Part shown: positions 52,119 through 60,909 of the stretch, piece after piece
Position numbering within the stretch: the stretch's first letter is position 1
How the letters are laid out: each line of letters begins with the position of its first letter
Origin: Serratia sp. Ag1
Lineage (GTDB): Bacteria > Pseudomonadota > Gammaproteobacteria > Enterobacterales > Enterobacteriaceae
DNA length: 64,000 nt
Direction of reading: 5' to 3'
NCBI RefSeq assembly: GCF_000743355.1
Contig: NZ_JQEI01000002.1
Coordinates: 62,001 to 126,000, forward strand
Made by a program: the position numbers and the translations under genes
The notes under the pieces: generated by a model
What the model was told of the DNA's origin: nothing
Database searches by the model: none
What the model saw: only the letters and a program-made list of their open reading frames with translations

Positions 52119-52224
52119 GTCATAAAGGGTACGGATAAACACCAAAGCTCAGAAAAAACCTCGAGCGTAAAAGGCATAGAGAGAGAAAGTATTCTTCTGT
52201 AGGCCGCAGAAAAAGGGATGAGTA

Positions 52225-54822
52225 ATGACAAAGGACAGATTAATTATAATGCCTAATAATGCGAAAAAAAGTCAGTCTTCACTATGTGTCACCCCACTTG
52301 CGTATTTTATTGCTGCACACCTGACCCTGTTAGGGGGCGTTTCCTTTAACGCACAGGCGCGTGAATTTTTTAACCCCGCTTTTCTGGAAACGGACAATCC
52401 ACAGCAGGGCAAAACCGATCTCTCGGTGTTTGAAGAGGGGACTTCGCAAGGGCCTGGCACTTACCGGGTGGATATCTACCTTAATAATGAGCAGAAAGAC
52501 ACCCGTAATGTTGAGTTCAAAATGGGGAAAGATGCGGCAGGCAAAGACAGCCTGCAGCCTTGCCTAACGGTCGCCCAACTGAATGAAATGGGTGTTAAAA
52601 CCGATCTGTTTCCTGGTTTGGGGAATGCCAAGGGGCAGTGTGCCAACTTGAGCGCCATCCCGCAGGCCAGCGCCGAGTTGCGCTTCAGTACCCAGCAACT
52701 GTTGTTGAGCATTCCCCAGGCGGCGTTGTCGCAACAGGCACAGGGCTACGTGCCAGAGAGCCAGTGGGACAACGGTATCCCGTCTCTTTTGCTGAATTAC
52801 AGCCTGAGCGGAGCCAACAACGTTGCCCGTGACAATAATAGCAGTGACAGTAACAGCCAGTTTGCCAACCTGCGGCCCGGTATCAACCTAGGTCCGTGGC
52901 GGTTGCGCAACTACACTACCTGGAACCGTGACAGCCAGAGCGAAAGCCAATGGAACACGGTGTATACCTATGCAGCACGCAGCATCGTTTCACTCAGGAG
53001 CCAACTGTTGCTGGGTGACAGCACTTCACCGAGTGATGTGTTTGACAGCGTGCCGTTCCGTGGCGCACAGATGGCGTCGGACGATGACATGGTGCCAGAC
53101 AGTCTGAAAGGTTATGCCCCCGCCGTGCGTGGTATTGCACGGACTAATGCTCAGGTGACTATCCGCCAGAACGGCTATGTGATTTACCAGACCTTTGTGG
53201 CTCCTGGGGCCTTTGAAATTACCGATATGTTCCCGACCGGCGGTAGCGGTGACCTGCAAGTGACCATCCGTGAATCGGACGGTTCAGTACAGCAACTGGT
53301 GGTACCGTACGCTTCGCTGCCGGTGTTGCAGCGTGAAGGCCGCCTGAAATATGCCATGACCAGCGGGCAATACCGTTCCTACGACAGCAGCGTGGAGAAA
53401 ACCTCTTTCGGCCAGGCTACCGCGATTTATGGCTTGCCGTATGGGCTGACGGCCTATGGCGGCGGGCAGTTTGCCAACGAGAAATACCACTCTCTGGCGG
53501 TAGGTATGGGGAAAAACCTAGGTGACCTTGGTGCGTTGTCGGCCGACGTGATCCAGGCGTGGTCGACGATGAAAGACCGACCACAGGAGAATGGTCAGTC
53601 ATGGCGTATTCGCTACAGCAAGAACTTTGTACAGACCGGAACCAACTTTGCGATTGCAGGTTACCGCTACTCCACCGACGGTTATTTCTCGTTGCAGGAA
53701 GTGCTGGACACCTACCGCGACCAAGTCAGCCAACCGCTGGTTGAACGCCGCCGTAACCGTTCCGAAGTGACCATGAACCAGAATCTGTGGGAGGGGGCCG
53801 GCACCCTGTCACTGAGTTGGATCAGCGAAAACTACTGGAACAGCGATCGCACCATGCGCTCAATCGGGGTTGGGTACAGCAACAGCTGGCAAGGCGTCAG
53901 CTATGCGCTGAACTATAACTACAACGAGAACGCAACCGCCAGCGGTAGCAATGGCAGCGGACGTGTATATGACAAAGATCAGGTATTTGCGCTTAACATT
54001 AGCGTTCCGCTGGATCGCTGGATGCGCAATACCTATGCCAGTTACGGCCTGAATAGCAGCCAGAAGGGGGGAGCGACCAACTTCGCCAGCCTGAGCGGCA
54101 CGGCTCTGGCAGACAAAAACCTGAGCTGGGGTGTGCAGCAAGGATATGGCAGCCAGGGTGTGGGCAACAGCGGTAGCCTGAATACCGACTACCGTGGCAC
54201 TTATGGTGCATTGAATGCGGGCTATGGTTATGACCGCAACAGTCAGCGCCTGAATTATGGTGTGCAAGGAGGGATACTGGTACATGAAAACGGGGTGACC
54301 TTCGGTCAGCCACTGGGGGAAACCATCGCGCTGGTGAAAGCGCCGGGTGCCGCAGGAGTGGGCATCAACGGCCAGACCGGGGTGAAGACCGACTGGCGGG
54401 GCTATGCCATTGTGCCGTACAGCAGCCCGTACCGCAAAGACCAGGTGCAGTTGAATACCGAAACGCTGGCGGACAATGTCGACCTGACGCTATCAAGCCA
54501 GAATGTGGTGCCGACGAGGGGAGCAGTGGTACGCGCCGAGTTTGCCACCAATGTGGGGCAGCGTGTATTGATGAGCCTGCTCAAGGCTGGCGGTACGCCA
54601 GTGCCGTTTGGTGCCACGGTCAGCGATCCGACGCAAAAGATGGCACAGGGTTTTATCGTGGGTGATAACGGTCAGGTGTACCTGACGGGGTTGGCAGAGA
54701 GTGGTTCCCTCAACGTGCAATGGGGTACTGAGCCAGATCAGCGGTGCCGGGTGAATTACACCCTGGCGAAGCAGACAGCAGAATATGCGGGTGTTCAGAT
54801 TTTGAAAGGGCTGTGCCAGTGA
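52225..54822 (+). CDS. Fimbrial outer-membrane usher
   Basis: This 865-residue usher of the FimD/PapC type has a long signal region with cleavage near NAQAREFFNP (about residue 46); an in-frame ATG at 52249 is an alternative start. The N-terminal domain begins FFNPAFLETD. The 24-strand barrel with the plug domain spans roughly 170-700, and the C-terminal domains end in RCRVNYTLAKQ. It secretes and polymerises the fimbria. No stop or frameshift is seen. Confidence 0.92.
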   Translation: MTKDRLIIMPNNAKKSQSSLCVTPLAYFIAAHLTLLGGVSFNAQAREFFNPAFLETDNPQQGKTDLSVFEEGTSQGPGTYRVDIYLNNEQKDTRNVEFKMGKDAAGKDSLQPCLTVAQLNEMGVKTDLFPGLGNAKGQCANLSAIPQASAELRFSTQQLLLSIPQAALSQQAQGYVPESQWDNGIPSLLLNYSLSGANNVARDNNSSDSNSQFANLRPGINLGPWRLRNYTTWNRDSQSESQWNTVYTYAARSIVSLRSQLLLGDSTSPSDVFDSVPFRGAQMASDDDMVPDSLKGYAPAVRGIARTNAQVTIRQNGYVIYQTFVAPGAFEITDMFPTGGSGDLQVTIRESDGSVQQLVVPYASLPVLQREGRLKYAMTSGQYRSYDSSVEKTSFGQATAIYGLPYGLTAYGGGQFANEKYHSLAVGMGKNLGDLGALSADVIQAWSTMKDRPQENGQSWRIRYSKNFVQTGTNFAIAGYRYSTDGYFSLQEVLDTYRDQVSQPLVERRRNRSEVTMNQNLWEGAGTLSLSWISENYWNSDRTMRSIGVGYSNSWQGVSYALNYNYNENATASGSNGSGRVYDKDQVFALNISVPLDRWMRNTYASYGLNSSQKGGATNFASLSGTALADKNLSWGVQQGYGSQGVGNSGSLNTDYRGTYGALNAGYGYDRNSQRLNYGVQGGILVHENGVTFGQPLGETIALVKAPGAAGVGINGQTGVKTDWRGYAIVPYSSPYRKDQVQLNTETLADNVDLTLSSQNVVPTRGAVVRAEFATNVGQRVLMSLLKAGGTPVPFGATVSDPTQKMAQGFIVGDNGQVYLTGLAESGSLNVQWGTEPDQRCRVNYTLAKQTAEYAGVQILKGLCQ

Positions 54823-54944
54823 GGCAGCTCTGTCTGCAATGAAAAAGATAACGGCGTCGGTACTTTGCCTGATTGGTCGTATGAGGATAGAGCGGCTTAC
54901 ACGTGAGCTCGAACTTCCACTCAATATTTAAGGATATTCAATAT

Positions 54945-55949
54945 ATGATCAGTACATTCTCTAAATATAAGATAATCATGTTACTGAAAGTTTTAGGACT
55001 TCTGCTCACATGCGTTTTTTCAATCGAAAATGCCTATGCATTAGCTTGTGCCAATGCTAGTGATGGCACCCTCAGGTATGAGGAAAATATAGGTAGCATC
55101 TCGGTTCCACAAACATTGGCCAATGGAACAACGGTGTGGCGTTCAGAAAACCGCACAATGAGAGTACAGTGTTGGAAAGACAGACCTCAAACCACAGCAG
55201 AGAATGTCTATTTTTACCTCAATCCAAACTCGGCCACTTTAGGTTCTGGAGTTCATATCGGGGTTAATTTGGGGGGGATTGATATTCCTGATGTTACGAA
55301 TGCTCAAAAACAGATGGTTCCTAATGTAGTAGTACCTGCATGTACAGGTAGTTCAGATTATTGCAAAGCTTATTACTCAGCGAACTTCACTATTAATTAT
55401 TATGTTTACATTACTAAGAATGGCTCCAATTTATCAGGGAACTACTCAGGGAAAAATGTCTTTGATGTATTCCAGATCGATGGCGTTGGCGGGCTGAATA
55501 ACGTCGCTGGTAATTTCCGCTATGCAGTAAATAATATGCAAGGCATTCGGTTTTTACCCTGTCAGGCATCTCTGCTAAGCCCCGGCACGGTAGACTTTGG
55601 TAAAATTAACAATGCACCAGCAGTAGTTGGCGCCGTGGCTAAAAATGTTGGCTTTAATGTTGATATAACAAAAAATTGTACAAATCCAATGGTGTTAACA
55701 GCCCTGTATTCATCTTCGTCAGCAGTATATGACGCTAATACTCGGGTTTTGCTCAATGGAGTCGGTCTGAAAATAAAAAACCTGGAGACCAACAATTATA
55801 TCGGTTATAGTGGCGTAGAAAGCTTTACCAGCTTAGGTTCAGAAACATCCAAATCCATTCCATTTAGTGCTGAAGTTGTCTGGTTAAATAACAAACCCTC
55901 CCCGGGCACGTTTAATTCAACATTGACAATTACGATGTATTATAATTGA
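54945..55949 (+). CDS. Two-domain fimbrial tip adhesin
   Basis: The ATG at 54945, with AAGGA ten bases upstream, gives 334 residues; a GTG at 54903 would add 14. A signal ends about residue 32 (ENAYA). The N-terminal half is a variable, Cys-containing receptor-binding domain. The C-terminal half is a pilin domain ending TLTITMYYN with the usual strand. It would sit at the fimbrial tip, and its ligand is unknown. A copy of the palindromic repeat begins 3 bases after its stop codon. Confidence 0.8.
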   Translation: MISTFSKYKIIMLLKVLGLLLTCVFSIENAYALACANASDGTLRYEENIGSISVPQTLANGTTVWRSENRTMRVQCWKDRPQTTAENVYFYLNPNSATLGSGVHIGVNLGGIDIPDVTNAQKQMVPNVVVPACTGSSDYCKAYYSANFTINYYVYITKNGSNLSGNYSGKNVFDVFQIDGVGGLNNVAGNFRYAVNNMQGIRFLPCQASLLSPGTVDFGKINNAPAVVGAVAKNVGFNVDITKNCTNPMVLTALYSSSSAVYDANTRVLLNGVGLKIKNLETNNYIGYSGVESFTSLGSETSKSIPFSAEVVWLNNKPSPGTFNSTLTITMYYN

Positions 55950-55951
55950 TC

Positions 55952-56077
55952 TATACCCAAAATCATTCGAGTTGCTTGACAAAAACGCAACGCGTTTTTG
56001 AACAGCACTTGTGCTGGCCCAGATTTGGGCCAAGTCACAAAGCCAACACTCAAGCAACTTGAAGTATGACGGATATA
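55952..56077. repeat. Palindromic intergenic repeat (copy 4)
   Basis: This 126-bp element is bounded by TATACCCAAAATCATTCGAG and its imperfect complement ending AAGTATGACGGATATA. An internal hairpin AAACGCAACGCGTTT and CTGGCCCA-GATT-TGGGCCA are visible. It separates the adhesin from the LuxR-type regulators. Confidence 0.75.
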
Positions 56078-56258
56078 GTTACGTTAATAAAGGTGGAATG
56101 GTGCAGTCCAGAGTCACCTGTACGGTGATGTATAACTGAATAGGGTCAGTAATGCTCGCAGAATGTGTTTTTCATAGCAATGAAGAAGGCTGATATACAT
56201 TATATATTCATCCAGAAAGCGGAGTGTCCGCCCACCTTGATTTTAATTTATTAAGTAT

Positions 56259-56933
56259 ATGTTAAATAATAAAACGTTAAGCCCTCTGCGAGGGCCTTAC
56301 AAGATTGTATTGGCAGAACCATGCCCGGTAACCCGATTAGGGTTACGTCAGGCGATTAGCCTAATGCCATTACATATAGAGCAGCTTGAAGATACTGGGG
56401 ATCTTGCTGAAATCCCGGAACTCATCACTCAGCATAGACCGGATATACTGATCGTAGAACTGGGTGATGACAACGATTCCGTTCTGGAGGTACTGTCTAC
56501 TATCAGTGATTGTATTCACTTTTGGCAGCCGAAAATACCCATTGTAGTGTGTACCACTATTCGAAATGCGCCTTTTTTCCGCTTGTTGCGGGCAATAGAC
56601 ATCCGTAGTATCTGTTTGAAGCAGGAGTCAATAGAAACTTTGGCTCACTGTATCGAGCAGGTATTACATGGAGGCTATGAATTTAGCCCTATGGTGAACC
56701 AATATCTTGCAGAAACCGAGGGGTATTACTCTCTTCTCACAGCAAAAGAATTAGAAGTGTTAGTACATCTTTTCAGTGGAAAAAATGTCACCGAGGTGGC
56801 CAAATTGATGAACCGCGATATCCGAACGATCAGTACACATAAAAGAAATGCCATGCGTAAAATCGGCTTTAAAAATGATAGTGAAATGTTCTCAAACTCG
56901 AACTGGATAGGATTAAAACAGTTCAATATATAA
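56259..56933 (+). CDS. LuxR-type regulator with degenerate receiver (phosphosite Glu)
   Basis: This 224-residue protein has a receiver-like N-terminal domain and a C-terminal LuxR helix-turn-helix (LLTAKELEVLVHLFSGKNVTE onward). At the phospho-acceptor position the sequence is ILIVELGDD, with Glu67 instead of Asp. The acidic pair near residue 20 is reduced to one Glu, while the C-terminal Lys is kept. It looks like RcsB-type or FimZ-like regulators that may act without phosphorylation. It has no partner kinase nearby and is 33 bp before a second such gene. Confidence 0.78.
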   Translation: MLNNKTLSPLRGPYKIVLAEPCPVTRLGLRQAISLMPLHIEQLEDTGDLAEIPELITQHRPDILIVELGDDNDSVLEVLSTISDCIHFWQPKIPIVVCTTIRNAPFFRLLRAIDIRSICLKQESIETLAHCIEQVLHGGYEFSPMVNQYLAETEGYYSLLTAKELEVLVHLFSGKNVTEVAKLMNRDIRTISTHKRNAMRKIGFKNDSEMFSNSNWIGLKQFNI

Positions 56934-56966
56934 TAATTCATCTGTTATCCCAGGAGTGAAATCTGC

Positions 56967-57611
56967 ATGGAACATAAAGTTTCAAAATATAACGTAGTCA
57001 TTTTGATTCAGGAACCACTAACCCAATTGGGTATGAAACAGATAGCATTTATGTCTGCTCCTGGTTGTAACGTTTATTCTGATGTCAAGAATTTCAATTC
57101 AACACTTTTTACTATTGTCGATATGACAGTGGATTTATTTATAACAGATATGCGTGATGAATTGAATGCGCACAGGCAAGATGCTGAGCTGTTACTAGAA
57201 TTATGTCATCATCACCCCCAGTTAAAGGTGATTATTTACACCCAATATCTAACGCCAGAAATGCATGAGCTGTTTCAAGACTGCTCACAAGTGAGTTTTT
57301 TGTCACGCAAAGCCCCTTTACAGGAAGTGTATAAAGTTTTTGCGGCCATTTTATGCGGGGAGCGTTATTACAATCCAGCGGTGATACCTAAGCAAAAAAG
57401 CCTTGATAATAGAGTAAGCTCGCTGACGCTCAGTGAAAGGAGAGTATTATCATTTCTTCTGAAGGGGTATTCTCAAAGTCAAATAGCTCGCTTATTGTGT
57501 CGCAGTATCAAAACGATAAGCGCCCAAAAATGCAGTACCATAAAGAAGTTGGGTTTTAAAAGGGATGCTGAGATTTTTTTAGTCAGAGATGCATTATTAA
57601 ACTCATTGTAG
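56967..57611 (+). CDS. LuxR-type regulator with degenerate receiver (second copy)
   Basis: This 214-residue paralogue of the preceding gene keeps Asp61 at the phosphosite (FITDMRDE). The acidic pocket is poor (LIQEPLT) and the conserved Lys is replaced in FLSRKAP. The LuxR domain reads SLTLSERRVLSFLLKGYSQ and SIKTISAQK. The two genes form an operon-like pair downstream of the fimbrial cluster. A role in fimbrial expression is inferred from position; heterodimerisation is possible, as known for RcsB partners. Confidence 0.75.
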   Translation: MEHKVSKYNVVILIQEPLTQLGMKQIAFMSAPGCNVYSDVKNFNSTLFTIVDMTVDLFITDMRDELNAHRQDAELLLELCHHHPQLKVIIYTQYLTPEMHELFQDCSQVSFLSRKAPLQEVYKVFAAILCGERYYNPAVIPKQKSLDNRVSSLTLSERRVLSFLLKGYSQSQIARLLCRSIKTISAQKCSTIKKLGFKRDAEIFLVRDALLNSL

Positions 57612-57941
57612 TGATTCTGCAATGAGTTTAAAGCTGTGGGTAATCCCCTTAAAAAACCGGTGTAAAACGATGCCTTTGGTATTGCCAGGCGGATTATCAA
57701 CACGCCGAAATCGAATGCAGGCACCGCCCAGTGTTTCACATTTTCTATATGATGATTAATAGACTCTTCCAGTATGAATTTATCCCGGCAGGAGCAGCAT
57801 CCCTTATACGTCATAACCAAAAGTGTGCATATTGCATTAACTTACCGGAACAATGTACGCTCATAGCCAGAGACCTTCCATGGCATCAACACCGGTGTTC
57901 ATCTCATATAAAAGACCGCGCCTTCAAGGATGGGGAGGGTA
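57612..57941. other. Gap between regulator pair and aminotransferase gene
   Basis: This 330-base gap between convergent genes holds a 12-bp palindrome AACACCGGTGTT at 57888-57899. A short minus-strand open frame (to 57820) has no recognisable homology and overlaps the regulator gene, so I do not call it. Confidence 0.45.
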
Positions 57942-59324
57942 TCAAATCAGCCCTAAACTGCGCGCGGTTCGATCCACTGCACGTTTGGTTTTCTCCAACA
58001 ACTCATCGATCTCAGCATGGCTTGCCACCAGGGCCGGTGCCATAATCATCCGCCCTGCGGTAGAACGGATAATCACACCCTCTTCAAAACCATACGTCCG
58101 GCAACGCCAGGTAATATCACTTTCGTTACTAAAGCGCTGGCGGCTGGCTTTATCCTGTGCAAATTGCAACGCGGCCACCATCCCGGTGCCTTGAATCTCC
58201 CCGACCAAAGGATGGTGAGTAAAGATCTCGCGTAACCCTTTTTGCAGGTATGGACCGATGTCCGTTTTCACCCTGCCGACAATCGCCTCATCGCGCAACG
58301 CCTTAATGTTTGCCAACGCAACCGCCGCAGCAACCGGGTGACCCGCGTAAGTCAACCCATGTGCAAACACCCCGCCCTGGTCTACCAGCGTTTCAGCCAT
58401 GGTGCGGGACAGAACCAGACCGCCCATCGGGACATAGCCCGATGTCAAACCTTTGGCTATCGATAACGTGTCTGGCTCAAACCCAAAGTGCTGATGGGCG
58501 AACCATTCTCCCGTGCGCCCAAAGCCGCCGATCACCTCATCGGCGCAAAGCAGTACATTGTATTGGCGACAGATACGTTGAATTTCCGGCCAGTAACTCT
58601 CTGGCGGGAAAATCATCCCTCCCGCGCCCTGAAAAGGTTCGGCGATAAACCCGGCGACATTATCCGCCCCCAGGGCGAGAATTTTCTCTTCCAATTGCAG
58701 AGCGCAGCGGCGGCCAAATTCAGCCGGGGTTAAATTACCTTGATGGGCATACCAGTAAGGTTCATCGATATGGGCGATCTCCGGCAGCATACCGCCCATT
58801 TCATGCATAAACTTCATTCCCCCCATCGCTGAGCTGGCCAGTGTAGAGCCATGGTAGCCGTTCCAACGGCCAATCATGATGCGTTTGCTCGGGTGCCCGG
58901 CCACCTGCCAGTAACGGCGCACGGTGCGGATCAGTACTTCGTTGGCCTCTGAGCCCGAGTTGGTATAAAGCACATGGCTGTAATGGCCCGGCAGCAGGCT
59001 GAACAGCATTTCTGATAGCTCCACCACCGCCGGGTGGGTGGTGTGAAAAAACATATTATAGTAGGGCAGTTGCGCCATCTGCTGCGCTGCGGCGGTAACC
59101 AGATCTTCACGCCCATAGCCAAGATTGGTGCACCATAGGCCCGACATCCCGTCAAGATAACGCTTGCCATCATTATCCCAAAGGTAAAGCCCTTTACCTT
59201 GCACCATCACTCGCGGCCCCTCTGCATTCAGGGCTTTTTGATCCAAAAAAGCGTGAATATGATGGCTTGCATCCACGGCCTGATAATCACGAGTTTCGCG
59301 CTGGTTCTTACTTTGCATAGTCAT
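57942..59324 (-). CDS. Class III aminotransferase, putrescine:pyruvate type (SpuC-like)
   Basis: This 460-residue PLP enzyme closely resembles the remembered Pseudomonas SpuC, which transfers the amino group of putrescine to pyruvate, giving 4-aminobutanal. The PLP motifs are LLCADEVIGGFGRTGEW with Asp262 and SIAKGLTSGYVPMGG with Lys291. The substrate gate YNMFFHTTHP is like that of SpuC. It is the last gene of the amine operon, 43 bp after the permease. A different amine or omega-amino acid substrate is possible. Confidence 0.82.
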   Translation of the reverse strand: MTMQSKNQRETRDYQAVDASHHIHAFLDQKALNAEGPRVMVQGKGLYLWDNDGKRYLDGMSGLWCTNLGYGREDLVTAAAQQMAQLPYYNMFFHTTHPAVVELSEMLFSLLPGHYSHVLYTNSGSEANEVLIRTVRRYWQVAGHPSKRIMIGRWNGYHGSTLASSAMGGMKFMHEMGGMLPEIAHIDEPYWYAHQGNLTPAEFGRRCALQLEEKILALGADNVAGFIAEPFQGAGGMIFPPESYWPEIQRICRQYNVLLCADEVIGGFGRTGEWFAHQHFGFEPDTLSIAKGLTSGYVPMGGLVLSRTMAETLVDQGGVFAHGLTYAGHPVAAAVALANIKALRDEAIVGRVKTDIGPYLQKGLREIFTHHPLVGEIQGTGMVAALQFAQDKASRQRFSNESDITWRCRTYGFEEGVIIRSTAGRMIMAPALVASHAEIDELLEKTKRAVDRTARSLGLI

Positions 59325-59367
59325 TGGCTACTATCCTTTTGCATATCATGAACGGCTCTTATTGCTG

Positions 59368-60786
59368 CTAAGGCCGCAGTTCAGGTTCTAAAGGTTCTGG
59401 CTGGAACAGGGGTTTATGCATCACGAATTTGATCCACAACACCGCAATCAATGAAACCAGCCCCAGCACCACCCCCGATACCGTATAAATTTGTCTCGCC
59501 TGTTCAGCAGAAGGCGAAATATTCCATATGGCATACAGCATGCCGACCATGCCCACAATCTGCGGCAACGGGTAAAAGGGCGTGCGGAAAGGCCGATGCC
59601 TGTCGGGATAACGCTTGCGCAGCACCAGAACATTCGCGTGCGTAATAATGTAAGCCAGTAACCAAGAGAGCGCGGCGGCACTCAGCAGCAGATTGATAGA
59701 ATCCATTTCCATCAGCAAAAGAGGCAGGCCGGTAATACTGGCAATGAATAACACCGACACCCAAGGCGCACCCGTTTTGGCGCTATGCCGCTTAAAACAA
59801 GGGAAAGCCTGGCCGTTTTGCGCCATGCCGCTCAACATACGGGGGATCGTCGCTAGCGAAGAATTCAGCGTACTACAGGTCGCCGTTACTGCCGCAGTCA
59901 CCAAAAATATCTGCCCTGTCTCGCCAAAAACGGTGGTGGCAAACAGATAGTGCGGCAGACCATTCGTTGCCAACTCTTCGGCCGGGATCAGCAAAAGCGC
60001 CCCAAGACAATAAATAACGATGGTACAGAAAATAACACTCAAACCGATGATCATTGAGCGTGGGATATCGCGCTCAGGGCAGCGGGCCTCTTCCACCAAC
60101 GGGCAGACGAACTCCGCCCCCACAAAGCCCCAGATCGCCATGGCGACCAGCGTTAAAACACCCCAGCCGAGCGGATTCACCGAACTGTTGGCCAGTACGT
60201 TGGCGAGCGGTTGCGCCTGTTCGTGGCTGATTGCGCTTAATCCCAATAACAACAGAACTACCAGCATCACGACGGCCAGCAAGGACTGTAGCCGAGCGAA
60301 AATATCAATATTCATCAGGTTGAGTAAGGTGAATATCCCCAGAATACCGAAAGCGACCGTAAACGGCGGTAGCTCCGTCGTTGGGAATACCTTACCAATG
60401 ATCAGATCAAGCAATAACAGCTCGGCAGAAAGCGCAAACATCGCGACCACGATATAGCCGGAAAACGTCGCCAAAATAGCCGGAAACTGGCCGATAGCCA
60501 CTTCGGTATAACTGCTCAAGCTGCCTGCACGGGGAATCATTAGCGACAGTTCAGAAAATGAAAATGCATAACTGAGCGCCAACAGATACGCCAGCCCCAA
60601 AGGGATGATAAAACCGAACCCCGCAATACCGACAGCTTGCAACATCAGGACCATAACGCCTTGCGATACCACTAAACCGATAGCGACAGACAGCAATGCG
60701 CCCAGGCCCAACGTTTTATGCCCTGCTCCTGCGCGCAGGCGGGCTTGAGGAATGGCGTCCAATAGGATATTAGCTTTTTGAGTCAT
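59368..60786 (-). CDS. APC-family amine/amino-acid permease (PuuP-like)
   Basis: The start at 60786 (GAGG eight bases upstream) gives 472 residues; eight more codons upstream fall in a repeat element. About twelve transmembrane segments are visible, with PRAGSLSSYTEV and FVGAEFVCPLVEE of the amino-acid/polyamine family. Its position between an aldehyde dehydrogenase and a putrescine aminotransferase suggests putrescine or a related amine as substrate. The ribosome-binding site begins where palindromic repeat copy 5 ends, so the repeat lies in the operon leader. Confidence 0.8.
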   Translation of the reverse strand: MTQKANILLDAIPQARLRAGAGHKTLGLGALLSVAIGLVVSQGVMVLMLQAVGIAGFGFIIPLGLAYLLALSYAFSFSELSLMIPRAGSLSSYTEVAIGQFPAILATFSGYIVVAMFALSAELLLLDLIIGKVFPTTELPPFTVAFGILGIFTLLNLMNIDIFARLQSLLAVVMLVVLLLLGLSAISHEQAQPLANVLANSSVNPLGWGVLTLVAMAIWGFVGAEFVCPLVEEARCPERDIPRSMIIGLSVIFCTIVIYCLGALLLIPAEELATNGLPHYLFATTVFGETGQIFLVTAAVTATCSTLNSSLATIPRMLSGMAQNGQAFPCFKRHSAKTGAPWVSVLFIASITGLPLLLMEMDSINLLLSAAALSWLLAYIITHANVLVLRKRYPDRHRPFRTPFYPLPQIVGMVGMLYAIWNISPSAEQARQIYTVSGVVLGLVSLIAVLWIKFVMHKPLFQPEPLEPELRP

Positions 60787-60798
60787 CGACTTACCCTC

Positions 60799-60877
60799 TA
60801 TACCCGTCATACTTCAAGTTGCTTGGGTATTGGCTGCGCCCTGCCGCCGACAAGCAACTCGAATTATTTGGGGTATA
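60799..60877. repeat. Palindromic intergenic repeat (copy 5, short)
   Basis: This 79-bp copy consists almost only of the two inverted ends, TATACCCGTCATACTTCAAG and the complement ending CTCGAATTATTTGGGGTATA. It lies inside the amine operon, between the aldehyde dehydrogenase stop and the permease start. Confidence 0.8.
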
Positions 60878-60909
60878 AATTATTGTTGTCAGGGAGTTGC
60901 ATTGACACG

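Noticed and set aside
57479-57820. 113-codon minus-strand open frame overlapping the second LuxR-type gene
   Set aside because: It has no recognisable domain, overlaps a supported gene by more than a third, and lacks a convincing ribosome-binding site.
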